Under the pieces are notes generated by a model. It was not told the DNA's origin. It was given only the letters and a program-made list of their open reading frames with translations, and did not search any database. Made by a program: the position numbers and the translations under genes. A stretch of DNA of 64,000 nucleotides from CALLPQ01 sp038531745 (GTDB lineage: Bacteria > Pseudomonadota > Alphaproteobacteria > Caulobacterales > Parvularculaceae). The stretch lies in assembly GCA_038531745.1 (NCBI GenBank), contig JBCBBJ010000001.1, positions 186,001-250,000 of the forward strand. The letters are read 5' to 3'. This document shows, one piece after another, positions 34,243 through 43,463 of this stretch (position 1 is its first letter; every line of letters begins with the position of its first letter).

Positions 34243-35589
34243 ATGAGTGAGGCCCCGTCTTCTTCTGTATCAACGTCGCCAATCGCTGAGGCGGTTTCCG
34301 GCTCCGGCGCGCAGGCAAAACGCCGCCCGTCGCCATTTTCCTTTTTCGAATGGATGGTGGCGCGCCGCTATTTGGGGGCCACCCGGTCTGGCCGGGGTGT
34401 CTCGCTGATTTCGATGATCGCGTTTGGCGGCATCATGCTGGCGGTGGCGGTGTTGATTGTTGTTATGGCGGTAATGCAGGGATTTCGCGCCAAACTCCTG
34501 GACCAGCTCCTTGGGCTCAATGGCCATGTATTTGTAGAAGCGTTTGAACCGATTACGGATCATGATCGGCTGGCGGCGCGGCTATCGGCAATCCCAGCGG
34601 TGAAAAATGCTGCGCCGGTTATCCAGGCGCCGGTCTACATCACCTCCTCGTCGGGGGAAACGGGCGCCGTTGTTGTTGGTATTTCAAAAGAAAACCTGCT
34701 GGCGCGCGAGGTGCTCACCTTACCAGGCGCGATCCGCTCCGGTGACTATGACAGTTTTCAGAGCGCCCCGGACAAACCCGATGAGGTGATTATCGGGACC
34801 GGTTTGTCCTACCGCCTTGGGGTCAGGGCTGGCGATTTCGTGCAGCTGATCTCCGGCAAGGGGGCGGAAACCGCGTTTGGGCCAACCATTACCAAAAAGA
34901 ATTACCGCGTCGGGGCTGTTTATAGCGTCGATAACTCCGAATTTGATGGCCTTTATATCTTTATGCCGCTTGATCAAGCGCAGCTCTTTTTTCGGTATGG
35001 CGCGGGCGTTCAAAAAATTGAGATGCGTGTTGATGATCCCGACAGGATTGACCCCGTCCTCGCGCAGATTGATCAGGCTGCGCAAGGCTATACGGTGCGC
35101 GACTGGCGGCAAATCCACGGGGCATTCTTCAATGCCTTGAAAATCGAACGCGGCATGGTGCGGATTATCCTATCGCTGATCGTTGCCGTGGCGGCGCTGA
35201 ATATCATCACGGGACTGATCATGCTGGTAAAAGACAAAACCGGCGACATTGCGGTCTTACGCACCATGGGCGCAACCAAAGGCGCGATCATGCGGATATT
35301 CTTTATTTCAGGCTCCGCCATTGGCATCTTGGGCACGCTGGCCGGTGTTCTTTTAGGCGTTGTATTCACTTATAACATCGCCGGGATCGAGCGGTTCTTA
35401 TCGGACCAACTCAACATTGATTTATTCAGTAGTCAGATTTATTTCTTTTCTGAAGTGCCGGCTGAGGTGCAAGTTGTGGAGACGGTTTTCATCGTCGGCT
35501 GGGCGCTGTTAATGTCGGTGCTTTCGACGCTTTATCCATCCTGGCGGGCGGCGGAACTCGATCCGGTGGAGGCGCTGCGTTATGAGTGA
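34243..35589 (+). CDS. lolC: Lipoprotein-releasing system transmembrane protein LolC/E
   Basis: Membrane part of the LolCDE ABC complex that extracts lipoproteins from the inner membrane (448 aa). It shows an amphipathic start FFEWMVARRYLGATRSGRGVS-like segment (residues about 35-54), a first membrane helix, a large periplasmic domain, and three C-terminal helices with VKDKTGDIAVLRTMGATKG, the FtsX-type hallmark. Start is uncertain: ATG 34243 gives a sensible N-terminus but a weak ribosome site. It overlaps lolD by 8 bases. Confidence 0.9.
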   Translation: MSEAPSSSVSTSPIAEAVSGSGAQAKRRPSPFSFFEWMVARRYLGATRSGRGVSLISMIAFGGIMLAVAVLIVVMAVMQGFRAKLLDQLLGLNGHVFVEAFEPITDHDRLAARLSAIPAVKNAAPVIQAPVYITSSSGETGAVVVGISKENLLAREVLTLPGAIRSGDYDSFQSAPDKPDEVIIGTGLSYRLGVRAGDFVQLISGKGAETAFGPTITKKNYRVGAVYSVDNSEFDGLYIFMPLDQAQLFFRYGAGVQKIEMRVDDPDRIDPVLAQIDQAAQGYTVRDWRQIHGAFFNALKIERGMVRIILSLIVAVAALNIITGLIMLVKDKTGDIAVLRTMGATKGAIMRIFFISGSAIGILGTLAGVLLGVVFTYNIAGIERFLSDQLNIDLFSSQIYFFSEVPAEVQVVETVFIVGWALLMSVLSTLYPSWRAAELDPVEALRYE

Positions 35590-36262
35590 TCGGACACCCG
35601 TGCTGGAATTGTCGGGCATTACCCGGCAGTTTGGCGCGCTGAAAATTTTTGAAAAGATTAACTTCTCGCTCATGGCGGGGCAGACCGTTGCGCTGCTGGG
35701 GCCATCGGGCTCGGGTAAGTCCTCGCTTTTGCATATTGCCGGTTTGCTGGAAGCGCCAAGCGCTGGCGAGGTCATCGTCAATGGCCGGGCCACCGGGGCA
35801 TTACCCGACCGGGAACGAACGCTTATCCGCCGCGATGAGATCGGTTTTGTCTATCAGTTTCACCATCTGCTGCCAGAGTTTGATGCCATGGGGAATGTTG
35901 CGCTGCCCCAACTGATTGCTGGCCAGTCTAAATCAGCCGCAGAGGCAGAAGCGGCCCGCTTGCTCTCACTGATGGGTCTTGCCGAGCGATTGCACCATCA
36001 GCCCGGGGAGCTATCAGGCGGTGAGCAACAACGCACAGCCATCGCACGCGCCCTCTCGAACCGGCCCAGAATTCTGTTGGCCGATGAGCCCACGGGCAAT
36101 CTCGACACCCAAACATCCGATGGCGTCTTTTCCGCCCTCCTCGATCTTGTGAAAGGCGAGGGGCTTGCAGCGCTGATTGCCACCCACGATCAGCACTTGG
36201 CGAGCCGCATGGACCTGATCATTTCCATCGACCAGCGAACCTTGATCGAAAATGCCGCCTAA
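35582..36262 (+). CDS. lolD: Lipoprotein-releasing system ATP-binding protein LolD
   Basis: ATPase of LolCDE (226 aa). Walker A GPSGSGKSSL, Q-loop YQFHHLLPEFDA, signature LSGGEQQRTAIARAL, Walker B ILLADEPTGNLD, and the switch His in ATHDQHL are all present. Translation is coupled to lolC. Confidence 0.97.
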   Translation: MSDRTPVLELSGITRQFGALKIFEKINFSLMAGQTVALLGPSGSGKSSLLHIAGLLEAPSAGEVIVNGRATGALPDRERTLIRRDEIGFVYQFHHLLPEFDAMGNVALPQLIAGQSKSAAEAEAARLLSLMGLAERLHHQPGELSGGEQQRTAIARALSNRPRILLADEPTGNLDTQTSDGVFSALLDLVKGEGLAALIATHDQHLASRMDLIISIDQRTLIENAA

Positions 36263-36271
36263 AAAAGACTG

Positions 36272-37381
36272 TCAGGTATGATCGCTATCGAAGATTGCGC
36301 GCAGATCAACCGATGACCGTGTGCCCACATGGTCAAAGTTTTCCGCGAGCCATTGATCGGCAATGTCGCGTCCCCGGTCGCGTAATTGGGTGAGGAATTC
36401 CCACTCCGTGTTGAACTTGCTGGCCACCGACAGATCATCAAGCGTCATATCACTGCGGATCGAATGGACCCGCACATTGCTCAACCGGTCCACATATTCA
36501 TCCTTGATCCACCCCTCGCTCAATAGTTTGTGCACGAAATTAATGGCCCGAAACTCCCGCAAGAGCGATGAGTTGAAACTAATCTCATTAATCCGGTTCA
36601 TAATGTCGGGTGCCGTGGTGGGCACATCCTCGCGGGTGAGGGGATTTACGTGGACAACAACAATATCGTCGCTGTCGCTACCGTAGAAAAACGGAAACAA
36701 CACCGGATTGCCCATATAGCCGCCATCCCAATAATGCTCCCCGTCAATTTCCACCGCCTTAAAGATAAAAGGTAGGCATGTTGACGCGGCAACAACTTCA
36801 AGGCTCACATCTTTCGTTTCAAAAACCTGAACCTTCCCGGTACGGACATTAGTTGCACTGAGATACAAGTTGACGTTGGTACAGCGCCGTAGATGATCGA
36901 AATCGATGACGTCGGCCATCACATCCTGCAACGGATTAAAATCAAAAGGGTTCAGCTGATAGGGTGAAAAGGTGCGGGTCAGCGTGTCGAAAAACTGGTA
37001 GGATACGGAGTTATCAAGATTGTACCCGCCCATGATCATATCGAGGGGCGTGCGTTTGATCGGGCTGAACATTTGCCCTGACCGGGAAATGGCCGACCAC
37101 AATTCATCAAGCTTGGCACGCGCGCCCTCGCATCCGTCAAGATATAGACCATAGGCAACGGCAACAGCGTTTAGCGCCCCGGCGCTGGTGCCGGAAATGG
37201 CGTTGGTATCAATTCGGTCGTCTTCTAATAATCGGTCAAGCACGCCCCACGTGACAGCCCCGTGGGCGCCGCCGCCTTGTAGGGCGAGGCTAATTTTGCG
37301 GGTTTTTGGGGCTGCCTTGCGGGCTTTTGCGGCCCGGCGGGCGGTTTTTTTCTTTGCGGTGGGTTTGGTTGCAGTTGGCAT
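36272..37381 (-). CDS. Patatin-like phospholipase (PatD-like)
   Basis: 369 aa with a long Lys/Ala-rich N-terminus (TKPTAKKKTARRAAKARKAA). The patatin domain shows the oxyanion hole GGGAHGA, the nucleophile Ser in SGTSAGALN and the Asp of the dyad in WDGGYMGN. The start overlaps the stop of bdhA, so the two are coupled. A bdhA-patD operon is known from Legionella pneumophila, and the pairing suggests a link to hydroxybutyrate or polyhydroxybutyrate turnover. Confidence 0.9.
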   Translation of the reverse strand: MPTATKPTAKKKTARRAAKARKAAPKTRKISLALQGGGAHGAVTWGVLDRLLEDDRIDTNAISGTSAGALNAVAVAYGLYLDGCEGARAKLDELWSAISRSGQMFSPIKRTPLDMIMGGYNLDNSVSYQFFDTLTRTFSPYQLNPFDFNPLQDVMADVIDFDHLRRCTNVNLYLSATNVRTGKVQVFETKDVSLEVVAASTCLPFIFKAVEIDGEHYWDGGYMGNPVLFPFFYGSDSDDIVVVHVNPLTREDVPTTAPDIMNRINEISFNSSLLREFRAINFVHKLLSEGWIKDEYVDRLSNVRVHSIRSDMTLDDLSVASKFNTEWEFLTQLRDRGRDIADQWLAENFDHVGTRSSVDLRAIFDSDHT

Positions 37382-38163
37382 TATTGGGCAACCCAGCCGC
37401 CATCAATCTGCAGCGCCGCGCCGGTGATGGAATCGGCACTGCGCGAGGTCAGAAATGTGGCCAGCGCGCCGATCTCTTCCAACTCCACAAACTTCTTCGT
37501 GGGCTGGGAGGCTAGGATGACTTTTTCGATGACCTCGTCTTCGCTCATATCCCGGGCTTTGGCCGTGTCGGGGATTTGTTTTTCCACCAGCGGCGTTTTT
37601 ACGTAGCCAGGGCAAATGGCGTTGACAGTCACGCCGTGCTCAGCCCCCTCCAGCGCGAGCGTTTTCGTTAGACCAACCATACCATGTTTAGCCGCCACAT
37701 AAGCAGACTTAAAAGGGGACGCCACAAGCCCGTGGGCTGAGGCAACATTGATGATACGGCCAAAGCCGCGTTCTTTCATTCCGGCAAAGACGGCGTTGGC
37801 CGTGTGAAAGGCTGAAGAGAGATTGATTGCGATGATCGCATCCCATTTTCCGGCGGGAAAATCCTCCACCGGGGCAACATGCTGAATACCGGCATTGTTA
37901 ACCACAACATCAACCTGCCCAAAAGCGCCGGCTGTTTCCTCCACTAGAGCCGCAATCTCGTCGGGCTTGGTCATGTCAGCACCGTTGTAGCGCACATTTG
38001 TCCCGTAGGTTTCGGCGAGCCGCGCCCGGTTCGCTTCAATCTCGCCAGCGTCACCAAAGCCATTCAACATGACATTCATGCCATCTTTGGCAAAGGCTTC
38101 GGCGATGCCAAGACCGATACCGCTGGTTGATCCAGTAACAACGGCGTTCAGGGGTTTGCTCAT
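37381..38163 (-). CDS. bdhA: 3-hydroxybutyrate dehydrogenase
   Basis: Short-chain dehydrogenase of 260 aa that interconverts 3-hydroxybutyrate and acetoacetate with NAD. The cofactor motif TGSTSGIGLGIA, NNAGIQ, the catalytic Ser/Tyr/Lys in NVASAHG and SAYVAAKHG, and the family segment AICPGYVKTPLVEKQIP, then ITGAALQIDGGW are present. AAGGAG lies upstream of the ATG. Confidence 0.93.
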   Translation of the reverse strand: MSKPLNAVVTGSTSGIGLGIAEAFAKDGMNVMLNGFGDAGEIEANRARLAETYGTNVRYNGADMTKPDEIAALVEETAGAFGQVDVVVNNAGIQHVAPVEDFPAGKWDAIIAINLSSAFHTANAVFAGMKERGFGRIINVASAHGLVASPFKSAYVAAKHGMVGLTKTLALEGAEHGVTVNAICPGYVKTPLVEKQIPDTAKARDMSEDEVIEKVILASQPTKKFVELEEIGALATFLTSRSADSITGAALQIDGGWVAQ

Positions 38164-38357
38164 GGGAGTCTCCTTAAATGGGGGTAAAAAGTGTGTGGAT
38201 TTGCGGAGGGCAATGGATTGCGGGCGTAGACTGCGTGGCTAAACAACAAGACGGGCTCAATAGTTCTCCAATGCCCCGGGGACGCTGGTGACATCGGGTC
38301 ACGGTGAAATTCGCAAGACCGTGCGTATATCAATAGACGAAAGCACCGGAGACGAAT

Positions 38358-38963
38358 ATGAGCGAACTGACAGTTGAGGCAAGTGCAACAAGTTTTCAGA
38401 TCGACACGGCGGCCATCTCAGCCGGTTGGATGAGTGATAATCAGATCGTGGGCGATCTGCGGACCGACCATGCGGGCGAAACAGGCGCTGTTTACATTTA
38501 CCGCGGTATTCTGGCGGTGAGCCGTGATGCCAAGGTGATCGCCTTTGCGCGCGATCATCTCGCCACGGAAAGTCAGCATTTGAAATTAATTGAAGAAATC
38601 TTGCCGCGCCATAAACGCTCGCGTCTGATCCCGGTGTGGAAGCTGGCTGGCTGGATGACAGGCTTTCTACCGGCTCTTTTCGGCCCGCGCGTTGTCTTCA
38701 AAACCATTGAGGCGGTGGAAACCTTTGTTGACCAGCATTATCAAGAACAAATTGATTATCTTAACGAAATAAATCTGCATACTGACTTAAAGAACCTTCT
38801 TGAAGTCTGCCAGGCTGATGAGCAACATCACCGCGATGAGGCTGGCGCGTTTGCCGATGCGGGGGCAACGCCCGGCACCGCAAAGGCGCCGCTTATAATA
38901 TTGTGGACGAAGCTTGTCGGTTGGGGTTCGCAGTCTGCCGTTGCCGCTGCGCGGTATATTTGA
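38358..38963 (+). CDS. coq7: Demethoxyubiquinone hydroxylase family protein Coq7
   Basis: Membrane-associated di-iron monooxygenase for a late ring hydroxylation of ubiquinone (201 aa). Iron ligands lie in LRTDHAGETGAVYIYRG, ATESQHL, EAVETFVDQHYQEQ and ADEQHHRDEA. The length fits the short bacterial form without an extra N-terminal domain. It runs convergent to the next gene. Confidence 0.93.
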   Translation: MSELTVEASATSFQIDTAAISAGWMSDNQIVGDLRTDHAGETGAVYIYRGILAVSRDAKVIAFARDHLATESQHLKLIEEILPRHKRSRLIPVWKLAGWMTGFLPALFGPRVVFKTIEAVETFVDQHYQEQIDYLNEINLHTDLKNLLEVCQADEQHHRDEAGAFADAGATPGTAKAPLIILWTKLVGWGSQSAVAAARYI

Positions 38964-38996
38964 TTTCGAGCCCGTGCGGGGCATAGCGTTATAGGG

Positions 38997-39386
38997 CTAT
39001 GCTTGTGCGCGGGCCATGGCCTGCATACGGGGGCGGATTTTCAGGAAAGCGTCGTAGGCCCGCTCTGCTATCCATAAAATTGGCGGTATACTGACGAGCC
39101 GACCAAGCCACCGAAATTGCGGTAGGGCTTTCCACAGTTCCACAAAACCGGCGGCCCCATCTTTTAAGCTACCCGTGCTCGTGCGCACATGAAATCGTTC
39201 GAGAGCCGCTGTGCATGTGAGGTCTGGGCCAAGCTGCGTATCGACATGATGTTGATCGGCATCGGTAAGATCGACCCAGTCGATCATATCCGCGCCCGGT
39301 CGACGCTGGTAAAAACCGATTTCGCGGCGGCACAGGGGGCAGCTGCCATCAAAGAAAACAGTGAGGCGGTTAGTTTTATTTTTCAT
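38997..39386 (-). CDS. DCC-family (DUF393) thiol-disulfide oxidoreductase-like protein
   Basis: 129 aa. The N-terminal FFDGSCPLCRREIGFY carries the DxxCxxC signature that names the family; the rest has GAAGFVELWKALPQFRWLG. The fold is thioredoxin-like by family knowledge; the substrate is unknown. It overlaps no neighbour and ends convergent to coq7 over a short gap with the inverted repeat GCATAG/CTATGC (38981-39002). Confidence 0.88.
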   Translation of the reverse strand: MKNKTNRLTVFFDGSCPLCRREIGFYQRRPGADMIDWVDLTDADQHHVDTQLGPDLTCTAALERFHVRTSTGSLKDGAAGFVELWKALPQFRWLGRLVSIPPILWIAERAYDAFLKIRPRMQAMARAQA

Positions 39387-39462
39387 ACACAGACTACGCG
39401 CAAGGACGAGCCGGAGATCTCACCGTTGCCATCAGGGATTGCGTCACTTTATCCGCCAGCCG

Positions 39463-40314
39463 TCACTCGACCCTAAAGTTTTCTCGGGCAAGCGTGCGCC
39501 CTGCATCCTCGGCGCGACCCTCATAGGTTAGCCGGTAGAGCCCAGGGCCAAGGGCATCGGTTTGCAGATCAAGCGTGATGCGGCGCCCCGGCGCATCGGG
39601 ATAAAGGGCAATATTCTGCAAGCAGGTTTTCGCTGTCCCTGCCGCGCCAGCGACGCAAATTGCGCCATAGACGGAGCGATGGGGCCGCGCCGCGAAATCT
39701 GCTTCCTCAGCCCTGGTGGTGAGGGTTGACGTTAAGAGAATAGATCCGTCGGCGCCGCGCACGAGGCTGGTATCCTCAAACCGAACTGGCTTTTCGCTGG
39801 GGGTTGAATGGTTTAGGGCGCCCGATGGGCGCACCAGAACCGGCACGGACACCCCAACGCCAAGATCAAGGCCAATGCCGCGATCATTCACTTTTCTTAC
39901 GCCAGCGCGCGGCGGGCTTGCCTCCACATAAAGATGGGTCCGGCGTTCATGGCCATTGGGCAGCGGCTGGTCAGCCCGCAAATCGACCCGGATTGTCTGA
40001 CGTTCGCCGGGCTCCAGGGTAAGGGTCGCCGGATAGAGGGTTAGCCACGGGGCTGCACTCACTGCCGTGCGATGGTCCGGCTGCGCCAGGCGGTAGCCTT
40101 CAAGGGTCGCCTCCAGGTCCACCATTGAGACATCCACATGCAAAAGGCGGTCGGCGGTATTGACGAGGGTAAACGCTGCCGATTGCGTTTCTTCCGTCAG
40201 AACTGCGCGCAAAGGCTCGATAACAAATTGCGCTCGCGCTGCGGATATGGAACTCCCGCAAAGGGCGAGTGTAAAAAGTCCGAGGGCATAAAAACGATTC
40301 CAGTGATAGCGCAT
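39463..40314 (-). CDS. Orphan PapD-like pilus assembly chaperone
   Basis: 283 aa with a signal peptide (ending SAARAQ). Two Ig-like halves are suggested by AAFTLVNTADRLLHVDVSM, the segment LTLYPATLTLEPGERQTIRV with the usual chaperone spacing, and VPVLVRPSG. A C-terminal domain follows. I chose ATG 40314, with AGAGGGG upstream; an earlier in-frame start lacks a signal peptide. No usher or pilin gene is nearby. Confidence 0.8.
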   Translation of the reverse strand: MRYHWNRFYALGLFTLALCGSSISAARAQFVIEPLRAVLTEETQSAAFTLVNTADRLLHVDVSMVDLEATLEGYRLAQPDHRTAVSAAPWLTLYPATLTLEPGERQTIRVDLRADQPLPNGHERRTHLYVEASPPRAGVRKVNDRGIGLDLGVGVSVPVLVRPSGALNHSTPSEKPVRFEDTSLVRGADGSILLTSTLTTRAEEADFAARPHRSVYGAICVAGAAGTAKTCLQNIALYPDAPGRRITLDLQTDALGPGLYRLTYEGRAEDAGRTLARENFRVE

Positions 40315-40485
40315 CACGCTTGCCCCTCTTATCGTGGTGGCGGGTACGTGCCGAGTGGGTGTTCGCCCGGCACCGTCGCCTATGTCAGGCCCCGAAAACG
40401 GGAAAACCACACGGCGAATGCACGGGTGCTATGCAAGAATCACCGCAGTATTACAAAATGTTGAGATTTAAGGGTGGAGCAGTCC

Positions 40486-41334
40486 ATGGACACCCACATT
40501 ATTGTCCTCGGAAATGAGAAAGGCGGGTCGGGGAAATCCACCGTCGCCATGCATATTATCATTGCCCTGTTGCGCAGCGGATATCGCGTGGGTGCTCTCG
40601 ATCTTGACCATCGCCAGCAAAGCCTGACCCGCTATCTCACCAATCGCCAGGCTTTTGTACACCATATGGAAACGCAATTGCCGTTTCCGGTGGTGCGAAC
40701 CGTGACGCCCGCCGACCATGATAGCCGGACGGCTTCCCAAGACATTGAACTCAGCCGTTTTCGCGAGGCGCTGGAAAGCCTCGGCGATTGTCATTTTGTT
40801 GTGATCGATTGCCCGGGGGCGAATACGTTTTTGTCGCGTCTGGCCCATGCCCATGCCGATACCATTGTCACGCCCATGAATGACAGCTTTGTGGATTTTG
40901 ACTTGCTCGGGCGCCTGGACCCGAAAACTGGCGACGTGCTGGAACCCAGTCTTTACAGCGAAATCGTCTGGGAAGCGCGCAAGCAGCGGGCGTTGTCGGG
41001 GTTACAGCAGGGGGTGGATTGGGTCGTCACCCGCAACCGCTTGTCGCCAACAAAAGCCAATAACCAGCGCGAAGTGGGCAAACGCCTCGATGATCTGGCG
41101 AGCCGGATTGGCTTTCGTCTGGCCCGCGGGCTCGGTGAGAGGGTAATTTATCGCGAGCTTTTTCCCGCCGGGCTTACCCTGCTCGATCTTGGCGGCAAGG
41201 ATGCGCCCATCAAGCTCAAGACCATGAGCCACCTGACCGCCCGGTTGGAAATTCGCTCGCTGATTGTTATGTTAAAACTACCCGCTTTTGATGTGGGCAA
41301 AGCGGGCAATAATCCATCCCCCGTTGCTGCTTGA
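40486..41334 (+). CDS. mipZ: Division-plane positioning ATPase MipZ
   Basis: ParA-like ATPase of 282 aa that forms a gradient from the ParB-bound origin and blocks FtsZ near the poles. The deviant Walker A EKGGSGKST, Walker A' ALDLDHRQQSLTRYL and Walker B VVIDCPGANTFLSRLAHAHA distinguish it from plasmid ParA. ATG 40486 has GGTGGAG upstream. It supports an alphaproteobacterial host, probably without a Min system. Confidence 0.95.
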   Translation: MDTHIIVLGNEKGGSGKSTVAMHIIIALLRSGYRVGALDLDHRQQSLTRYLTNRQAFVHHMETQLPFPVVRTVTPADHDSRTASQDIELSRFREALESLGDCHFVVIDCPGANTFLSRLAHAHADTIVTPMNDSFVDFDLLGRLDPKTGDVLEPSLYSEIVWEARKQRALSGLQQGVDWVVTRNRLSPTKANNQREVGKRLDDLASRIGFRLARGLGERVIYRELFPAGLTLLDLGGKDAPIKLKTMSHLTARLEIRSLIVMLKLPAFDVGKAGNNPSPVAA

Positions 41335-41435
41335 TCTCGGCTGCCTCATGATGGCGCCGGGCTTTAAGGCGAGCGTTAGCCATGGTCACGGTTGTTGATG
41401 TTTGTTAAGTTGAGGCCACGACAAAACGGTGACCC

Positions 41436-42014
41436 ATGGGTGGTGTTCTCGGCATATTTGCGTTTCTGGCAGCGGTTGGTGGCGCCATCTACCTCCTTAT
41501 ACGGACGGTAACGTCCTCTCTTAAGGCAAACGACTCGGCGTCATCATCGGGTAAGGGCATCGCACCCGACGCGGGTGATGACACCGCGGCGCAAAGCACC
41601 AATCGCGCCCGCATTTTTTCCAATGAGACCATCATTAAGGGGATTATTTGGCTTCTCTTTTGTGCAGCTTTGTTTGCGGCAAAGCTTTGGCCCCTGGCGC
41701 TCATGGTACTGGTTGCCGCTGGCGCGGTCTTGGGGATCGAGGTTTGGAAACAAGCCCAAGTCGACGCGTTAGAGGCCGGGCAGGATAGGGCCAACGGCAC
41801 AAACCCGCCCACAAACAATAGTCAAACCACCGTCGCAACGCGGGCCGAGGCGGCCCAAATCCTTGGCGTATCGATGGAAGCCTCCGCCGCTGACGTAAAA
41901 ATTGCCCACCGCAGTCTCATTTCGCGGTTGCATCCGGATTCGGGCGGCACAGATTTTCTGGCCATGCAGATAAATCAGGCACGCGATCTTCTTTTGCGCG
42001 ATGAAACAAAGTGA
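41436..42014 (+). CDS. Membrane-anchored DnaJ-domain protein
   Basis: 192 aa. Hydrophobic segment at the N-terminus (LGIFAFLAAVGGAIYLLI), one or two more near residues 68-100, then a C-terminal J-like domain: ARAEAAQILGV-type helix and SLISRLHPDSGGTDFLAMQI, with the HPD motif that stimulates Hsp70. Similar Tim14/Pam18-like proteins lie near mipZ in other alphaproteobacteria. Confidence 0.85.
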   Translation: MGGVLGIFAFLAAVGGAIYLLIRTVTSSLKANDSASSSGKGIAPDAGDDTAAQSTNRARIFSNETIIKGIIWLLFCAALFAAKLWPLALMVLVAAGAVLGIEVWKQAQVDALEAGQDRANGTNPPTNNSQTTVATRAEAAQILGVSMEASAADVKIAHRSLISRLHPDSGGTDFLAMQINQARDLLLRDETK

Positions 42015-42548
42015 AATTATCCGTATTTTCTTGGGTTCGCGAACGGCGTTCACGATAGCTGGTTGAATTTGTACAGATTTTTTTGAACGTCGTTCGCTGA
42101 ACCGGTTCATTTTTTGAGGGCGAAATTGCGTCGCAGCATTTCAAAATGCCGCACTCTGTCCAAAAGTTCTAATTGTTACATTTTCATAATAGTTCGTGAC
42201 GGCCTGTCTTATTTCAGCCATATTGAAGCCGTTTCCTGCAAACAATTGGTGATCATATACATACCGTTGTCAGGCGACTGGCAATCAGGCGAGGCGAACG
42301 GCGTATCTCTCCCCCACGCACTGTTTGTCTCGCCGCCTTCTGGCGGCGTCCGCTGCGTATCGCGGGACAAGTTATTGCCATAAGGTTCAGGGTTACTGCC
42401 TAAAGCAATTGCTTTGATAAGGGCAGTATAGGGCGAGGCGGGGTTCTCTCTCCCCCCCAATCACACTCCGCTTCGCCCCTTTTCCCTAGCCCAGCGCATC
42501 CTTCATCACCGAATAAGAACCCAAAAGAACAGGCTTTCTGGCTTTGCC
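42015..42548. other. 534-base gap with several inverted repeats
   Basis: No gene is supported. It holds GCGAACGGCGTTCA with TGAACGTCGTTCGC (42039-42052 and 42084-42097, one mismatch), CGCCGCC/GGCGGCG (42331-42347), and a dyad made of the palindrome AAAGCAATTGCTTT (42402-42415) inside ACTGCC/GGCAGT (42395-42427). The sequence style differs from its coding neighbours. Confidence 0.55.
42039..42097. repeat. Inverted repeat after the DnaJ-like gene
   Basis: Two 14-base arms matching at 13 positions with a 31-base loop, 25 bases after the stop codon. No following T-run of the classical kind is directly attached, though T7 lies inside the loop and TTTTTT follows at 42110-42115. Terminator or element end, undecided. 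Confidence 0.5.
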
Positions 42549-43445
42549 TCAGCCGGTTTCGTGATGATCGTCTTTTGCAATTCCCTGCAAAAAAAGGACA
42601 CCTGTTAAACTCGCATGGTCGAGCCGCAAGGCAGCGGCCTCTGCTGTGCGGGGTTTGGCATGGAAAGCAACACCGAAGCCGGCAGCGGCGATCATATCAA
42701 GATCATTGGCCCCGTCGCCTAAGGCAAGGGCCTGCGTCGGCGTAATATTAAGCTCTTTGACGAGGCGCAGGAGTGTCATTTTTTTGGCGGGGCGGCCCAG
42801 GATAGGGCTTTGAACAGCACCAGTCAGATGACCCTCGCGCACCAACAATTGGTTGCCAAAATGGCTGTTAAACCCAAGATGGTTTGCTACGGGACCAGTA
42901 AAAACGTCAAAACCGCCCGAGACGAGGGCGCAATAGTGCCCCCGCCGGCGCATGGTGGTAATCAGCGTCTTGCCGCCAGGCATGTAGCTCAGCCGGTTGC
43001 GAATCGTTTCTTCGATAGCGGTGAGGGGCAGGCCAGCAAGCATGGCGACGCGGGCGCGCAAGGCTTCGTCAAAATCGAGATTACCGCGCATGGCTTGATC
43101 AGTGATCGCGGCAATTTCGCTTCCTTTACCCGCATAGGCGGCCAATTCATCGATGCATTCCTGTTCGATCATGGTGGAATCCATGTCCGCCACCAGCAGT
43201 TTTTTCTCGCGCTGATCTGCCTCGATTAAATTCACGTCCACGGGCTTGCCCGCAAAGTGCGCGCGCAGGGCACCGAGCACTGCACCCGGTGCGCCGTCGG
43301 TGGGCCTAATAGACCATTCCACCGCCAGACGCGGCGCAAGCACGCAGAAATCATCGCGCCCCAGCGGCGCCCCGGCGGCACGCAAACACGCCTCATCAAG
43401 AAAGGGCGCGTGATCAGCGCAAATAAGAGAGAGAATTTTCGCCAT
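42549..43445 (-). CDS. serB: Phosphoserine phosphatase
   Basis: HAD-type enzyme for the last step of serine synthesis (298 aa). The nucleophile motif VADMDSTMIEQECIDELA, motif II Ser in LVSGGF, and motif III/IV Lys and Asp in RPAKKMTLL and ALGDGANDLDMI are intact. The N-terminal 75 residues resemble the regulatory domain of longer SerB proteins. It diverges from miaA. Confidence 0.95.
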   Translation of the reverse strand: MAKILSLICADHAPFLDEACLRAAGAPLGRDDFCVLAPRLAVEWSIRPTDGAPGAVLGALRAHFAGKPVDVNLIEADQREKKLLVADMDSTMIEQECIDELAAYAGKGSEIAAITDQAMRGNLDFDEALRARVAMLAGLPLTAIEETIRNRLSYMPGGKTLITTMRRRGHYCALVSGGFDVFTGPVANHLGFNSHFGNQLLVREGHLTGAVQSPILGRPAKKMTLLRLVKELNITPTQALALGDGANDLDMIAAAGFGVAFHAKPRTAEAAALRLDHASLTGVLFLQGIAKDDHHETG

Positions 43446-43463
43446 GGCCCGGCTAAGCTCGCA

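Noticed and set aside
40486..41334. Plasmid or chromosomal ParA with a nearby origin
   Set aside because: The Walker A' and flanking residues are those of MipZ; there is no parB and no cluster of parS or DnaA boxes.
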